Positions 13,342 to 21,390 of a stretch of DNA of 23,184 nucleotides are shown here, piece after piece. This stretch comes from JAEUIZ01 sp046155605 (lineage in GTDB: Bacteria > Planctomycetota > Phycisphaerae > Phycisphaerales > UBA1924): NCBI GenBank assembly GCA_046155605.1, contig JBJXFQ010000127.1, positions 1 through 23,184 of the forward strand, given 5' to 3'. The translations under genes were made by a program, and so were the position numbers. Under the pieces are notes generated by a model. It was given only the letters and a program-made list of their open reading frames with translations. It was not told the DNA's origin and made no database searches. The stretch's first letter is position 1. Every line of letters begins with the position of its first letter.

Positions 13342-14001
13342 TTACAAGGTGCGGTAGAGGTCGATGACCTCGCGGAGGCGGTCGGGGCGTGGGATGTCCT
13401 CGGCGACGATCTCGATGCCGTCCTGCCCGGAACTGGAGATACCGATGGTCCCGACTTTCCAGACGCGCTGCCAGAAGGTCTGGGTGATCTGGAAGTTTTT
13501 GATGTCGTCGTGGAGGACCTCGGTGGTGGCCTTGCTGAGGAGGCCGATGCGTTCGATGGTGCGTTTGTTGGTGATTTCGAGGGAAGCGCTCATTTTCTGG
13601 ACTTTCCAGACGACGAGGATGACGAGGGCGATGAATGCGGCGACGCCTGCGAGGGCGGCGAGCGCGGTCATGCCCCGGGAGGTGGCGATGCCCGCGCCGA
13701 CAAGGCCGCCGACGAGGATGATGACGAGCGCGGCGAAACGGAAGGGTCGAGCGCGGGCCATGGCGGGTCGGACCATGAGGACGCGCTGCTCGGGGCCGGC
13801 GGCGGGAGGATGACCGGCGACCTGGGCGCGGTCGCGGGGTCTTGACGCATCGCCGCGGGAGGCATTGCCTGGCCCGCCAGCGATGGTGACGCCGGGGACG
13901 ACGTTGACGTCGCCGCAACCCGGGCACTTGACCTTGGTGCCGGCGAGTTCGTCGGCGACATCGAGGGCGCGCTCGCAGTTGTCACAGGTCAGGTGGATCA
14001 T
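13342..14001 (-). CDS. Zinc-ribbon, two-helix, bacterial PH-domain membrane protein
   Basis: A 219-residue protein. The N-terminal zinc ribbon uses Cys6, Cys9, Cys26 and Cys29 (CDNC...CPGC). A Pro/Arg-rich linker follows, then two membrane helices (about residues 85-105 and 110-130) and a C-terminal bacterial PH_2 (DUF304/YdbT-like) domain with the typical LEITNKRTIERIGLLSK start and VGTIGISSSGQDG strand. Such proteins are membrane-associated, with unknown ligand. ATG 14001 starts just before the ribbon. There is no Shine-Dalgarno, but TATACG lies eight bases upstream within a 14-base palindrome shared with the divergent glycosyltransferase gene, suggesting a near-leaderless transcript. Confidence 0.75.
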   Translation of the reverse strand: MIHLTCDNCERALDVADELAGTKVKCPGCGDVNVVPGVTIAGGPGNASRGDASRPRDRAQVAGHPPAAGPEQRVLMVRPAMARARPFRFAALVIILVGGLVGAGIATSRGMTALAALAGVAAFIALVILVVWKVQKMSASLEITNKRTIERIGLLSKATTEVLHDDIKNFQITQTFWQRVWKVGTIGISSSGQDGIEIVAEDIPRPDRLREVIDLYRTL

Positions 14002-14006
14002 GGCAT

Positions 14007-14020
14007 GAGCGTATACGCTC
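14007..14020. promoter_or_regulatory. 14-base perfect palindrome in a 25-base divergent gap
   Basis: GAGCGTATACGCTC is a perfect dyad filling most of the gap between ATG 14001 (minus) and ATG 14027 (plus). Read either way it presents TATACG, eight bases before one start and nine before the other, so it could be a shared -10 for two near-leaderless transcripts, an operator, or both. Confidence 0.55.
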
Positions 14021-14026
14021 TCGCCG

Positions 14027-15568
14027 ATGCGGATCGTGCTGGTCAACTGGGCGCGGGTGTGGGACGGGGCGTCGCACGGGGGCGGCGTGAACGGCTATAC
14101 GCAGTCGCTGGCGCTGGAACTGCTGGCGCGGGGGCACGAGGTCTATTCGCTCTGCGGGGGGACGGCGTATGAGCGGGCGGGGACGGAGGTCGGGCCGTGC
14201 AGGATTCGGAGGCACGCGGATTGGCTGGGGATACGCGTGGCGGAGGTTGTGAACTCGCCGGTGTCGGCACCGTCGCTGGCGCAGTTTGGGGAGCCGGAGG
14301 CGGAGGTGGGTTCGGCGGAACTTGAGTCGCAGGTCGCGGCGTTTGTGCGGGCGGTCGAGCCGGACGCGATTCATATTCAGAGCCTGGAGGGGTTTACGGC
14401 GGGGTGCGTGGAGGCGGCACGACGGGCGGCGCCGCGGGCGCGGGTGGTGTTCTCGCTGCATAACTATCACACGCTGTGCCCGCAGGTGTATCTGTTGCAA
14501 GGGCACCGGCGGCCATGCCATGACTTTCGGGGCGGTCTGGCGTGCGAGGGGTGCGTGGAAGTGCCTGTGCCCGCGCGGCATCGGAGGGAGCAAGCGGGGA
14601 TTGTTGAGCCGTCGGATTCGTTCGCGGGCGTGCGGCCAGCGGGCTTGTGGGCGGAGGCGATGCCGACGGGCGCGGGGGGGGCGTGGGGCGAGCGTCGGGG
14701 GACGATCGGGGAGTTGAATCAGCAGCGGTTGCCGGCGGTGTTCAGCGGGGTCGATCTGCCGGCGCGGCGGGCGATTCTGAACGTGATCCAACCGGAATCG
14801 CAGGCCGCCGCGAACGCATATGGCCGTCGGCGGGCGGCGATGATCGAGATGCTCAACTCGTGTGATCGCGTGCTGGCGGTCTCGGAGTTCGTGCGGCGGC
14901 TGTATGAGGCGCGCGGGGTGCGCGGTGAGCGGCTGCGCACGTTGCTGATCGGGTGCCGACTGGTGGATGCGGTGGCGGCGCGGCCGGATGCGGCGCTGGC
15001 TCCGCCGGCGTGGGGGTATCCGACTGCGGGGGGCGCGCGACCTGTGCGGATGGTCTTCATGGGCTATCACAACTGGTACAAGGGCCTGCCGATGCTTTTG
15101 GAGAGCCTGGAGTTGCTGACGCCGGAGTTGTTGGCGCGGCTGCATCTGTCGGTGATCGCGCTGAACGGGGAGCATGTGGAGGCGGAGGTTCGGCGATTCG
15201 AGCCGCGGCTGGCGGGGCTGCGGCTGGTACACGGGTATCGGTATCACGACCTGCCGTGGCTTCTGGCGGGGTGCGATCTGGGGGTGGTGCCGAGCGTGTG
15301 GTGGGACAATGGGCCGCAGACGGTGATGGAGTTTCAGGCGTGCGGGGTTCCGGTGCTTGGGGCGGAACTGGGGGGCATTCCTGATTTTGTGAGGCACGGG
15401 GAGAACGGGCTGCTGTTTCGTGGCAATGATCGGTACGACCTGGCGCGAACGCTGGCGGGCGTGCTGAACCGGCCCGAGGGGCTTGAGGCGCTGCGAGCGG
15501 GGGTGTCGCCGCCGAAAGGGATGGCCGTACACGCGGCGGAGGTCGAGGCGGAATACGCTCCGCGATAG
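14027..15568 (+). CDS. GT4-family (GT-B) glycosyltransferase
   Basis: A 513-residue glycosyltransferase, first gene of a three-enzyme cluster. The N-terminal acceptor domain starts MRIVLVNW, has a Gly-rich GGVNGYTQSLALELLARGHEV helix, and then HNYHTLCPQ with a four-Cys motif at Cys151, Cys164, Cys173 and Cys176, found in many GT4 enzymes. The C-terminal nucleotide-sugar domain starts near residue 339 (FMGYHNWYKG) and carries the donor-site block with DNGPQTVMEFQACGVPVLG, where Glu435 lies in the region that usually contacts the donor. It starts near-leaderless from the palindrome at 14007. Residues ~180-260 form a poorly conserved Gly/Arg-rich linker coded in part by a G8 tract (14674-14681). 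Product unknown; a surface polysaccharide is likely. Confidence 0.85.
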   Translation: MRIVLVNWARVWDGASHGGGVNGYTQSLALELLARGHEVYSLCGGTAYERAGTEVGPCRIRRHADWLGIRVAEVVNSPVSAPSLAQFGEPEAEVGSAELESQVAAFVRAVEPDAIHIQSLEGFTAGCVEAARRAAPRARVVFSLHNYHTLCPQVYLLQGHRRPCHDFRGGLACEGCVEVPVPARHRREQAGIVEPSDSFAGVRPAGLWAEAMPTGAGGAWGERRGTIGELNQQRLPAVFSGVDLPARRAILNVIQPESQAAANAYGRRRAAMIEMLNSCDRVLAVSEFVRRLYEARGVRGERLRTLLIGCRLVDAVAARPDAALAPPAWGYPTAGGARPVRMVFMGYHNWYKGLPMLLESLELLTPELLARLHLSVIALNGEHVEAEVRRFEPRLAGLRLVHGYRYHDLPWLLAGCDLGVVPSVWWDNGPQTVMEFQACGVPVLGAELGGIPDFVRHGENGLLFRGNDRYDLARTLAGVLNRPEGLEALRAGVSPPKGMAVHAAEVEAEYAPR

Positions 15569-15612
15569 ACCGAGCGGACGCAGGACGAGCGGGCGCGGCA
15601 GTTGAGGGCACC

Positions 15613-17304
15613 TTGCAACCACCGACGACATTGGCGAGCGCAATCCCGGTCCGGCCCGTGCGTGTCGAGCAGGCCTCGGCGACGCGCCGGGTGGCGGCGA
15701 TGATCGTGACCTGGAACCGGAAGCGAGCGGCGGATGCGGTGTTGCGGGCGCTGTCGCGGCTGGACTACCCGCTCGCGGCGCTAGACGTGATCGTCGCGGA
15801 CAACGGCTCGACGGACGGGACGGCGGGGGAGATCGAGCGTGCGTGGCGGCCGGATCGAGTTGTTGACAATCCCACGGATGAGGCGGACAAGCCGGGGTTT
15901 TCGGTGGGGGTGTCGGGGGAGCGCGGCGAGGCGGTGCATCCGTTCGGGTCGATGACGCTGGTGCGCAACGCGCACAATCTCGGCGGTTGCGGCGGGTTCA
16001 ACACGGCGCTGGCGGTGGCGGAGCACATCGATCGCGGGGATGCGAAGTGGCTCGCGCGGGCGTCGGCGCTCGATTTCGTCTGGTTCGTCGATGACGACGT
16101 GGACCTGCCGGCGAACGCACTCTCGCAGTTGGTCCGCACGGCGGAATCGGACGGAAGGATCGGGCTGGTGGGCTCGCGGACGGTGGACTTTGACGACCGC
16201 GAGACGACGATCGAGACGACGATCTACTTCGACTTTGAACGCGGATGGATGGGGCCTGAGCCGACGCCCGGGCACCGGCTGGCGGCGTCGCATCGGGCGT
16301 GGGCGGAGGGCATGGGCGGGACGCGCGGGAAGTTGCCGTTCACGGGCGTTCGCGAGGTGGACGTGGTCTCGGCGTGCAGCCTTTTGGCGCGGTGGTCGGC
16401 GGTGCGGAAGGTGGGGTTCTGGGATCGGCGGTTTTTCATCTATTGTGATGACGCGGACTGGTGCCTGCGATTCGCGCGGGCGGGGTTTCGCGTGGTGTGC
16501 GATCTGGACGCGGTGGTGTACCACACGCACTGGCTGGCGAAGTTGACGCCGGCGCGCGGGTATTACGCGTCGCGGAACCTGCTGTGGATGATCGAGAAGC
16601 AGTTCGCGGGCCCGGCGCTCAAACGGGCGATGCTTCGGCGATTGATGTCGCTGTTGCGAGAGAGCCGCAAGGCGGCGATGCACTGCCGGCTCTTTCACGC
16701 GGAGATCATCCGGCGATCGGCGGCGGACGCGATGGAGGGTCGTGGCGGGAAACTGGACGACGAGGGTCCGAAGCCCGTGGCAGTGCTGGAGGCGTTCGAG
16801 CGTGCTGGGGCGCTGCGGTCCGGGGCCGAGGTGCTGGTGATGTGCAGCCATGCGGAGTCGATCGGGTGGGCCGATGCGCTGCGGGAGCGGGTGTCGGCGG
16901 CGCTGATCAAGTTGAGTCGGCCGATGGATCAGCCGCGCTGGACGTACATGGTGCGCGGGACGGTGGCTGACGAGCCTGGGGCGGGGTCTGGAGCGGGGGC
17001 GTCGGCGCGGCCGGAGCGGATCGTCTTTGAGCCGCGGCGGAGGTCGAAGTTCCGGGCGCAGAGGCGGTATCTGCGCAGGCCGGCGACGGCGGTGGTGATC
17101 TTCAACCAGCACAACGACTTTCCGCTGCTGCGCTCGCGATGCAATATTCATATTGATACCCGTCGCGCGGAGGTGGCACAGGTCGAGCCCGACGGGCCGC
17201 GGGTGCGGCTGGCGTTTCTGCGGCGGTGGCTCCGGACGGCGCTGGCGGCGGCGGGGTTCGCGGCGCGGGCGCGGGCGTATTCGTCAGATGGAAAGTACGG
17301 TTGA
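15613..17304 (+). CDS. GT2-family glycosyltransferase, GlfT2-like
   Basis: A 563-residue inverting glycosyltransferase. The GT-A core shows AAMIVTWNRK, ADNGSTDGT, the NAHNLGGCGGFN segment, the metal-binding DDD (Asp160-162, in WFVDDDVDLP), and IYCDDADWCLRFARAGF before an HTHW motif. The DDD form and following segments resemble the galactofuranosyltransferase GlfT2 group rather than ordinary DxD enzymes. The C-terminal ~200 residues are basic and of unknown role. The start is TTG 15613, with GAGGG a few bases upstream; there is no ATG before the catalytic core. It lies 44 bases after one GT4 gene and 8 bases before another, so one transcript is likely. Galactofuranose as donor is plausible but not proven. 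Confidence 0.82.
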   Translation: MQPPTTLASAIPVRPVRVEQASATRRVAAMIVTWNRKRAADAVLRALSRLDYPLAALDVIVADNGSTDGTAGEIERAWRPDRVVDNPTDEADKPGFSVGVSGERGEAVHPFGSMTLVRNAHNLGGCGGFNTALAVAEHIDRGDAKWLARASALDFVWFVDDDVDLPANALSQLVRTAESDGRIGLVGSRTVDFDDRETTIETTIYFDFERGWMGPEPTPGHRLAASHRAWAEGMGGTRGKLPFTGVREVDVVSACSLLARWSAVRKVGFWDRRFFIYCDDADWCLRFARAGFRVVCDLDAVVYHTHWLAKLTPARGYYASRNLLWMIEKQFAGPALKRAMLRRLMSLLRESRKAAMHCRLFHAEIIRRSAADAMEGRGGKLDDEGPKPVAVLEAFERAGALRSGAEVLVMCSHAESIGWADALRERVSAALIKLSRPMDQPRWTYMVRGTVADEPGAGSGAGASARPERIVFEPRRRSKFRAQRRYLRRPATAVVIFNQHNDFPLLRSRCNIHIDTRRAEVAQVEPDGPRVRLAFLRRWLRTALAAAGFAARARAYSSDGKYG

Positions 17305-17312
17305 GCGCGGCG

Positions 17313-19115
17313 ATGACGAGCGCGGGCCAGACGAGCACGCCGGCGTCACGCGCTGGGGCGTTGAGCGCGGCGGGAGAGGGCGTGTCGCTACCTGCTGGAT
17401 GGCCGCGGGCGAGCCGTCCCGTGCGGGTCGCGCTGCTGGGCTGGGCGCGGCTGGCGTATCAGGGCACGCAGGGGTCGGGGTACAACCTCTCGGCGTCGGA
17501 GTTGGCCGCGGGGCTGGCGATGAGCGGGCACGCGGTGTTCTATCTTTCATCGGGGCGGACGTATGACTTGCGGCCGTGGGCGCACATCCGCCGGGAGGAG
17601 ACGTGGCGCGGCGTGGATTGCTTTGACCTTGTCAACAGCCGGAATCTTTCGCCCGCGTCATATAACTTTGCAAACATGGGTGCGGAGGCATCAAGCCCGC
17701 GCGACGCGACACTCGTGCTCCGCTGGCTCGATCGGCACCGCATCGAGATCGTGCATATCCACAGCCTCGAGGGCTTTCCGCTCGATCTGATCGCGCGGGT
17801 GCGGGCGTCGGGGCGGCCGGTGGTGGTGACGCCGCACAACTATTGGTACGCGTGCCCGCAGGTTGATCTGATGCAAGATGAGTCGCGGCTGTGTATGGAT
17901 TACGACGGTGGGCGTGCGTGCGAGACGTGCATCCGCAAGCGGCCGCCCGGTCGGCAACGGCTCAAGCGGCGACTGGGGCAAGCGATCGAGCGCGTGCTGG
18001 GCGTCGAACTCGGTGGCCTGGCGCGGACGGCGGCACCGCTGGTGCGGGATCGCCTGCGCCAACTGCGCGGGCAGCGGGCGGTCGCGATCCCCAATGAGCG
18101 TGCGGCGGACCCGGAATCGGCGGCGGGATTCGACGTGGAGAGCGGGCTTTCGCCGCGGGCCGAGGCGGAGGGCGTGATTATTCACAACCTCGGCGCGGAG
18201 CCGGGCGACAGGCCGCGGAAGCCGGTGGCGGCGACGCCGATTGACGCCAACGAGGTGTTTCTGGCGAGCGACCGGCACCTGGTGGTGCTCAATGACTATG
18301 GCCGGCGGCGCGCGCAGGGGGTGGAGGCGCTGAATCAAGCGTCGGCGGTGACGCCGCCGAGCGACTTTGTGCGACGAGCGTATGTGGCGATGGGGCTGGA
18401 GGAGGCGCGTTCGCGGGTGGTGCGACTCGGGCAGCCGCACTTTGACCAGATCAATCGTCGCACGCGGCGTTCGCCGTTCTATGACGCGCGGCCGTGGGAA
18501 CCGGGTGCGGAGCGGCCAGTGCGGTTCGGGTTTTTCGGCGCGATGCGACCGAGCAAGGGGATCGACGTGGTGTGCGAGGCGATCCCGCTTTTGCCCGCGG
18601 CGATCCGGCGGCGGTGCCAGTTTCACATCCGCGCGATGGGGCATGATTGGACGCTGCGGAAGCGGCTCAGTTTGTTTCCAGAGGTCAGTTTTCTGGGGGG
18701 CTATGACCTGGTGCAACTGATCGGGGCGGGGGCGGAATATGACGTGGGGCTGCTGCCGCACGTGTGGTTTGAGAACTCGCCGCTGGTGCTCCTGGAGCAT
18801 CTGCACGCGGGGAAGTTTGTGATTTCGTCGCGGCTGGGCGGGCCGCTGGAATGGGTGCGCCCGCCGAAGAACGGGCTGCTGGTGGCCGGCGGGCGAGCGG
18901 ATGAGTTGGCGGGCGCGATCGCGTCAATCGTGGAGGGCGCGGTACGGCTGCCGAGCCCGCGCGAGGTGCACGAGGCGACGCCGAACCTGCAGAGTTATCC
19001 GGAGCATGTGGCAGAGGTCGAGGGGATGTATGCGGGGTTGCTCGGTGCGGCGGCACGCGGTGCTGAGATGGCCGGGGCCAAGCGAGCGGAGCCGAGCGTG
19101 CTCGGGCTTGGATAG
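17313..19115 (+). CDS. GT4-family (GT-B) glycosyltransferase, paralogue of the first
   Basis: A 600-residue glycosyltransferase starting at ATG 17313, eight bases after the GT2 stop. The frame is open further upstream but would overlap the GT2 gene. After a ~35-residue low-complexity leader come VRVALLGWAR, a GSGYNLSASELAAGLAMSGHAV helix, HNYWYACPQ, and a four-Cys motif (Cys181, Cys194, Cys203, Cys206) spaced exactly as in the first GT4 gene. A long Arg-rich insert follows, then NDYGRRRAQGVEALNQA, shared in form with the first enzyme. The C-terminal donor domain (FFGAMRPSKGID, then FENSPLVLLEHLHAGKFVI) ends at VEGMYAGLLG. The two GT4 genes look like an old duplication around the GT2 gene. Confidence 0.83.
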   Translation: MTSAGQTSTPASRAGALSAAGEGVSLPAGWPRASRPVRVALLGWARLAYQGTQGSGYNLSASELAAGLAMSGHAVFYLSSGRTYDLRPWAHIRREETWRGVDCFDLVNSRNLSPASYNFANMGAEASSPRDATLVLRWLDRHRIEIVHIHSLEGFPLDLIARVRASGRPVVVTPHNYWYACPQVDLMQDESRLCMDYDGGRACETCIRKRPPGRQRLKRRLGQAIERVLGVELGGLARTAAPLVRDRLRQLRGQRAVAIPNERAADPESAAGFDVESGLSPRAEAEGVIIHNLGAEPGDRPRKPVAATPIDANEVFLASDRHLVVLNDYGRRRAQGVEALNQASAVTPPSDFVRRAYVAMGLEEARSRVVRLGQPHFDQINRRTRRSPFYDARPWEPGAERPVRFGFFGAMRPSKGIDVVCEAIPLLPAAIRRRCQFHIRAMGHDWTLRKRLSLFPEVSFLGGYDLVQLIGAGAEYDVGLLPHVWFENSPLVLLEHLHAGKFVISSRLGGPLEWVRPPKNGLLVAGGRADELAGAIASIVEGAVRLPSPREVHEATPNLQSYPEHVAEVEGMYAGLLGAAARGAEMAGAKRAEPSVLGLG

Positions 19116-19182
19116 TCGGGCGAACTCGGCTCGACTACGATATTCCTGGGTGGAAAGTGTTCGCGCCGAGGAGGAATGTAAC

Positions 19183-20259
19183 ATGATGCTTCGCAGTATG
19201 TTCGCGCGGCTTGTTGCGACGTCTTTGGTGCTGGGGCCGGGAGTGAACAGCGAGCTTCGCGCGCAGCTCATCACGCTCGGACCGGGGACGACGGCGTATG
19301 CGCTTAGCGGCGACGGCTCGACCGTCGTCGGGACCAGGGCCTCCGGGTTCTTTCGATGGAACGCGGCAGGAGGGGTCCAGCCCCTCCCGCTCGCCGCCGG
19401 TTCCCTCATCCAGAACGTGAGCCAGGATGGCACGGTCGTCTTTGGCCGCAACCCTGCACCAAACACCGCCTTTCGCTATGACGGCCAGACCACCACTTTC
19501 TATCCGGGTGTGATCGCCCAGGCGATCAGCCGCGATGGGCTTGTGATGACCGGGCAGGTCCAGCCGGGCTTTCACGCCGTCCGATGGACGGTGTCTGAGC
19601 CGACGCCGGTGCGGCTGTCGCTGTCAACCACAACGCAGATCGTGGCGAGCGCCATCAACGCGGATGGGAGCGTGATCGTGGGCGACCAGAACGGCGCGAG
19701 CGGCAACTTCGGGATGCGTTGGACGGCCGCGGGAGGCGTTGTTCCATTCGGGCCGGGAAGTCCATATTCATTCGCGATGGCGACGGACGTAAGTCCGGAC
19801 GGCTCGATCGTCATCGGGAACGGTTCCAACGCGACCGGCGCGGCGGGTTTTCGGCGTGACGCCTCGGGCACGATCGAGGTTCTGCCGCATATCCCTGGAC
19901 AGGTGTACGCGGGTGTGCGGGGCATGTCCGCGGATGGCCAGACGCTGATCGGTGCCTCTGGCGTGCCGGCGGTTTGGATGGGCAGTTCCGTCGTGTCGCT
20001 CGATGACTTTCTGACGCTCCACGGCGTGAGCAGCGCGGGCTGGATCTTTTTCGCGATCGCCGACATCTCGGACGACGGGCGCGTGCTGACCGGGACGGGA
20101 CTTTTCAACGGGCAGGAGCAGGCGTGGGTCGCGGTGGTGCCGGCTCCCGGCGCGGGCGTGTTCGTTCTTGCCGCGATGGGCGCTCGCCGCCGCCGCGGGT
20201 CGTTACGAAGCCGGGCTACCCGGGGTTCACGCGGTTCTCGAGCCGGCCGGTCTCTTTGA
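19183..20259 (+). CDS. Secreted HAF-type repeat protein with sorting-like C terminus
   Basis: A 358-residue exported protein; ATG 19183 has GAGGAGG eight bases upstream. The signal peptide (MMLRSMFARLVATSLVLGPG) ends near ELRAQ. The body has repeated SxDGxxVVG and WTAAGGV units typical of HAF/beta-propeller extracellular repeats (SGDGSTVVG, SQDGTVVFG, NADGSVIVG, SPDGSIVIG, SADGQTLIG, SDDGRVLTG). The C terminus shows VPAPGAG, a short hydrophobic stretch (VFVLAAMGA) and RRRR, as in the two proteins at 11436 and 12258. The frame then continues ~18 more residues (Arg/Ser rich) into the 3' end of the convergent dehydrogenase gene, so the original stop may have been lost. Confidence 0.75.
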   Translation: MMLRSMFARLVATSLVLGPGVNSELRAQLITLGPGTTAYALSGDGSTVVGTRASGFFRWNAAGGVQPLPLAAGSLIQNVSQDGTVVFGRNPAPNTAFRYDGQTTTFYPGVIAQAISRDGLVMTGQVQPGFHAVRWTVSEPTPVRLSLSTTTQIVASAINADGSVIVGDQNGASGNFGMRWTAAGGVVPFGPGSPYSFAMATDVSPDGSIVIGNGSNATGAAGFRRDASGTIEVLPHIPGQVYAGVRGMSADGQTLIGASGVPAVWMGSSVVSLDDFLTLHGVSSAGWIFFAIADISDDGRVLTGTGLFNGQEQAWVAVVPAPGAGVFVLAAMGARRRRGSLRSRATRGSRGSRAGRSL

Positions 20260-21193
20260 GGACGCGGACGAGGCGAACGGTTTCATGGGCGACGGCGCGC
20301 TGGGCCTGGTCGGTGGAGGCACCGCAGTGGTGGGTGAGCGCGCCGGCGGGGAGCGAGGCGGTGGCAGGGGTGAAATCGGCCTGGGGCTGCCCGGGCTGGT
20401 TGCCGTGGACGTCGAGCCCGAGGCGGAGTTTCTTAGCGCGGGCGGCCTCGATCATGGCGGGCTCGTCGACCACGCCGCCACGCGCGGTGTTGATGAAGAT
20501 CGCGCCCGGCTTCATCGCGGCGAAGAACTCGGCGTTAGCCATCCCCTGCGTGTCGGGGACGAGCGCGACGTGGATGGTGACGGCGTCGCACTCGGGAAGC
20601 ATGGCGAGCATGCCCTCGCGGTCGCTCCCGCCCCAGCGGATGCCCATGGCCTGGGCCCACTTGGCGGAGAGGAAGCGATCCCACCCGATGATGTCCATCT
20701 CGAAGGCGAGGGCGCGCTTGACGACGGCCTGGCCGATCGCGCCGAGGCCGATGACGCCGAGGGTCGAGCCCTTGAGCCCGCGGGCGCCGGTGGTGAACTC
20801 CTTCTTGTTCCAGCGGCCGGCGCGCATCTCGATGGTCTGATCGACGACGCGGCGATCGCAGGCGAGGAGGTGGGCGAAGACGAGTTCGGCGACGGCGATG
20901 GAGTTGGTGCCCGGGCAGTTGGCGACGGCGATGCCGCGGGCGGTGGCGGCGGGCACGTCGATGTTGTCGACGCCCGCGCCGGCGCGGATGATGGCGGTGA
21001 GGCCGGAAGCGGAGGCGAGGGCGGCGGCGGGCACCTTGGTGGAGCGAACGACGAGTACCTGCGGCGCGTGTCTGGCGATCGCGACGGCGAGGCCCTCGGC
21101 CCCCGCGCCGGGCTCATAGGCCACTTCGCAACCGAGCGAGCGGATGCCATCAATACCGGCGGATTCGAACTTGTCGGCGATCAGGACCTTCAA
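20216..21193 (-). CDS. D-2-hydroxyacid (phosphoglycerate) dehydrogenase-like protein
   Basis: A 325-residue NAD(P)-dependent oxidoreductase of the D-isomer-specific 2-hydroxyacid family, closest in motifs to SerA: IIRAGAGVDNID, the Rossmann GLGAIGQ (Gly149, Gly151, Gly154), TARGGVVDE with catalytic Arg238, and LTHHCGAST with His289. The usual catalytic Glu before Pro (DVFxxEP) reads DVHGNQP here, i.e. Gln266. It lacks the C-terminal ACT domain of long SerA, like short bacterial forms. The start is TTG 21193; the frame is open to 21538 but runs through low-quality sequence and into the IS element. There is no Shine-Dalgarno; TACACT lies six bases before the TTG. A serine-pathway role is plausible but the Gln leaves it open. 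Confidence 0.8.
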   Translation of the reverse strand: MKVLIADKFESAGIDGIRSLGCEVAYEPGAGAEGLAVAIARHAPQVLVVRSTKVPAAALASASGLTAIIRAGAGVDNIDVPAATARGIAVANCPGTNSIAVAELVFAHLLACDRRVVDQTIEMRAGRWNKKEFTTGARGLKGSTLGVIGLGAIGQAVVKRALAFEMDIIGWDRFLSAKWAQAMGIRWGGSDREGMLAMLPECDAVTIHVALVPDTQGMANAEFFAAMKPGAIFINTARGGVVDEPAMIEAARAKKLRLGLDVHGNQPGQPQADFTPATASLPAGALTHHCGASTDQAQRAVAHETVRLVRVLKETGRLENRVNPG

Positions 21194-21205
21194 GGCGGCA
21201 GTGTA
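21194..21205 (-). promoter_or_regulatory. -10-like TACACT six bases before the dehydrogenase TTG
   Basis: On the minus strand TACACT (21205-21200) is followed by six bases and TTG 21193, placing the expected transcription start on the first base of the start codon. A weak -35 (TTATCC) lies 16 bases further upstream. This fits a leaderless message and explains the lack of a Shine-Dalgarno. Confidence 0.4.
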
Positions 21206-21356
21206 GCGTGGAATGGCACTTGGATAACGCCCCGCCCGGCCTTTCGAGCCGTCCGGAAGCCCCAAAAGTGAGCCTCCAAGGGCGAATCCGCTTAAATAGC
21301 AGGGATTTTCGTGTGTTCTAGCTCGCCCTCCGCTCAATCGCGGATGCCGATCGTTT

Positions 21357-21379
21357 GGGGTATTGTCAAGAGTTGTGGA
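21357..21379. repeat. IS256-family terminal inverted repeat, left
   Basis: Begins GGGGTAT and ends AGTTGTGGA reading inward. It pairs with the inverted copy at 22781-22803, with mismatches only in the centre (positions 8-10 and 12-14 of 23). Confidence 0.75.
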
Positions 21380-21390
21380 CGGCGAGCTGA

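Noticed and set aside
13982..15643. 553-codon open frame on the minus strand
   Set aside because: Shadow of the GT4 gene with the same Arg/Pro-rich content.
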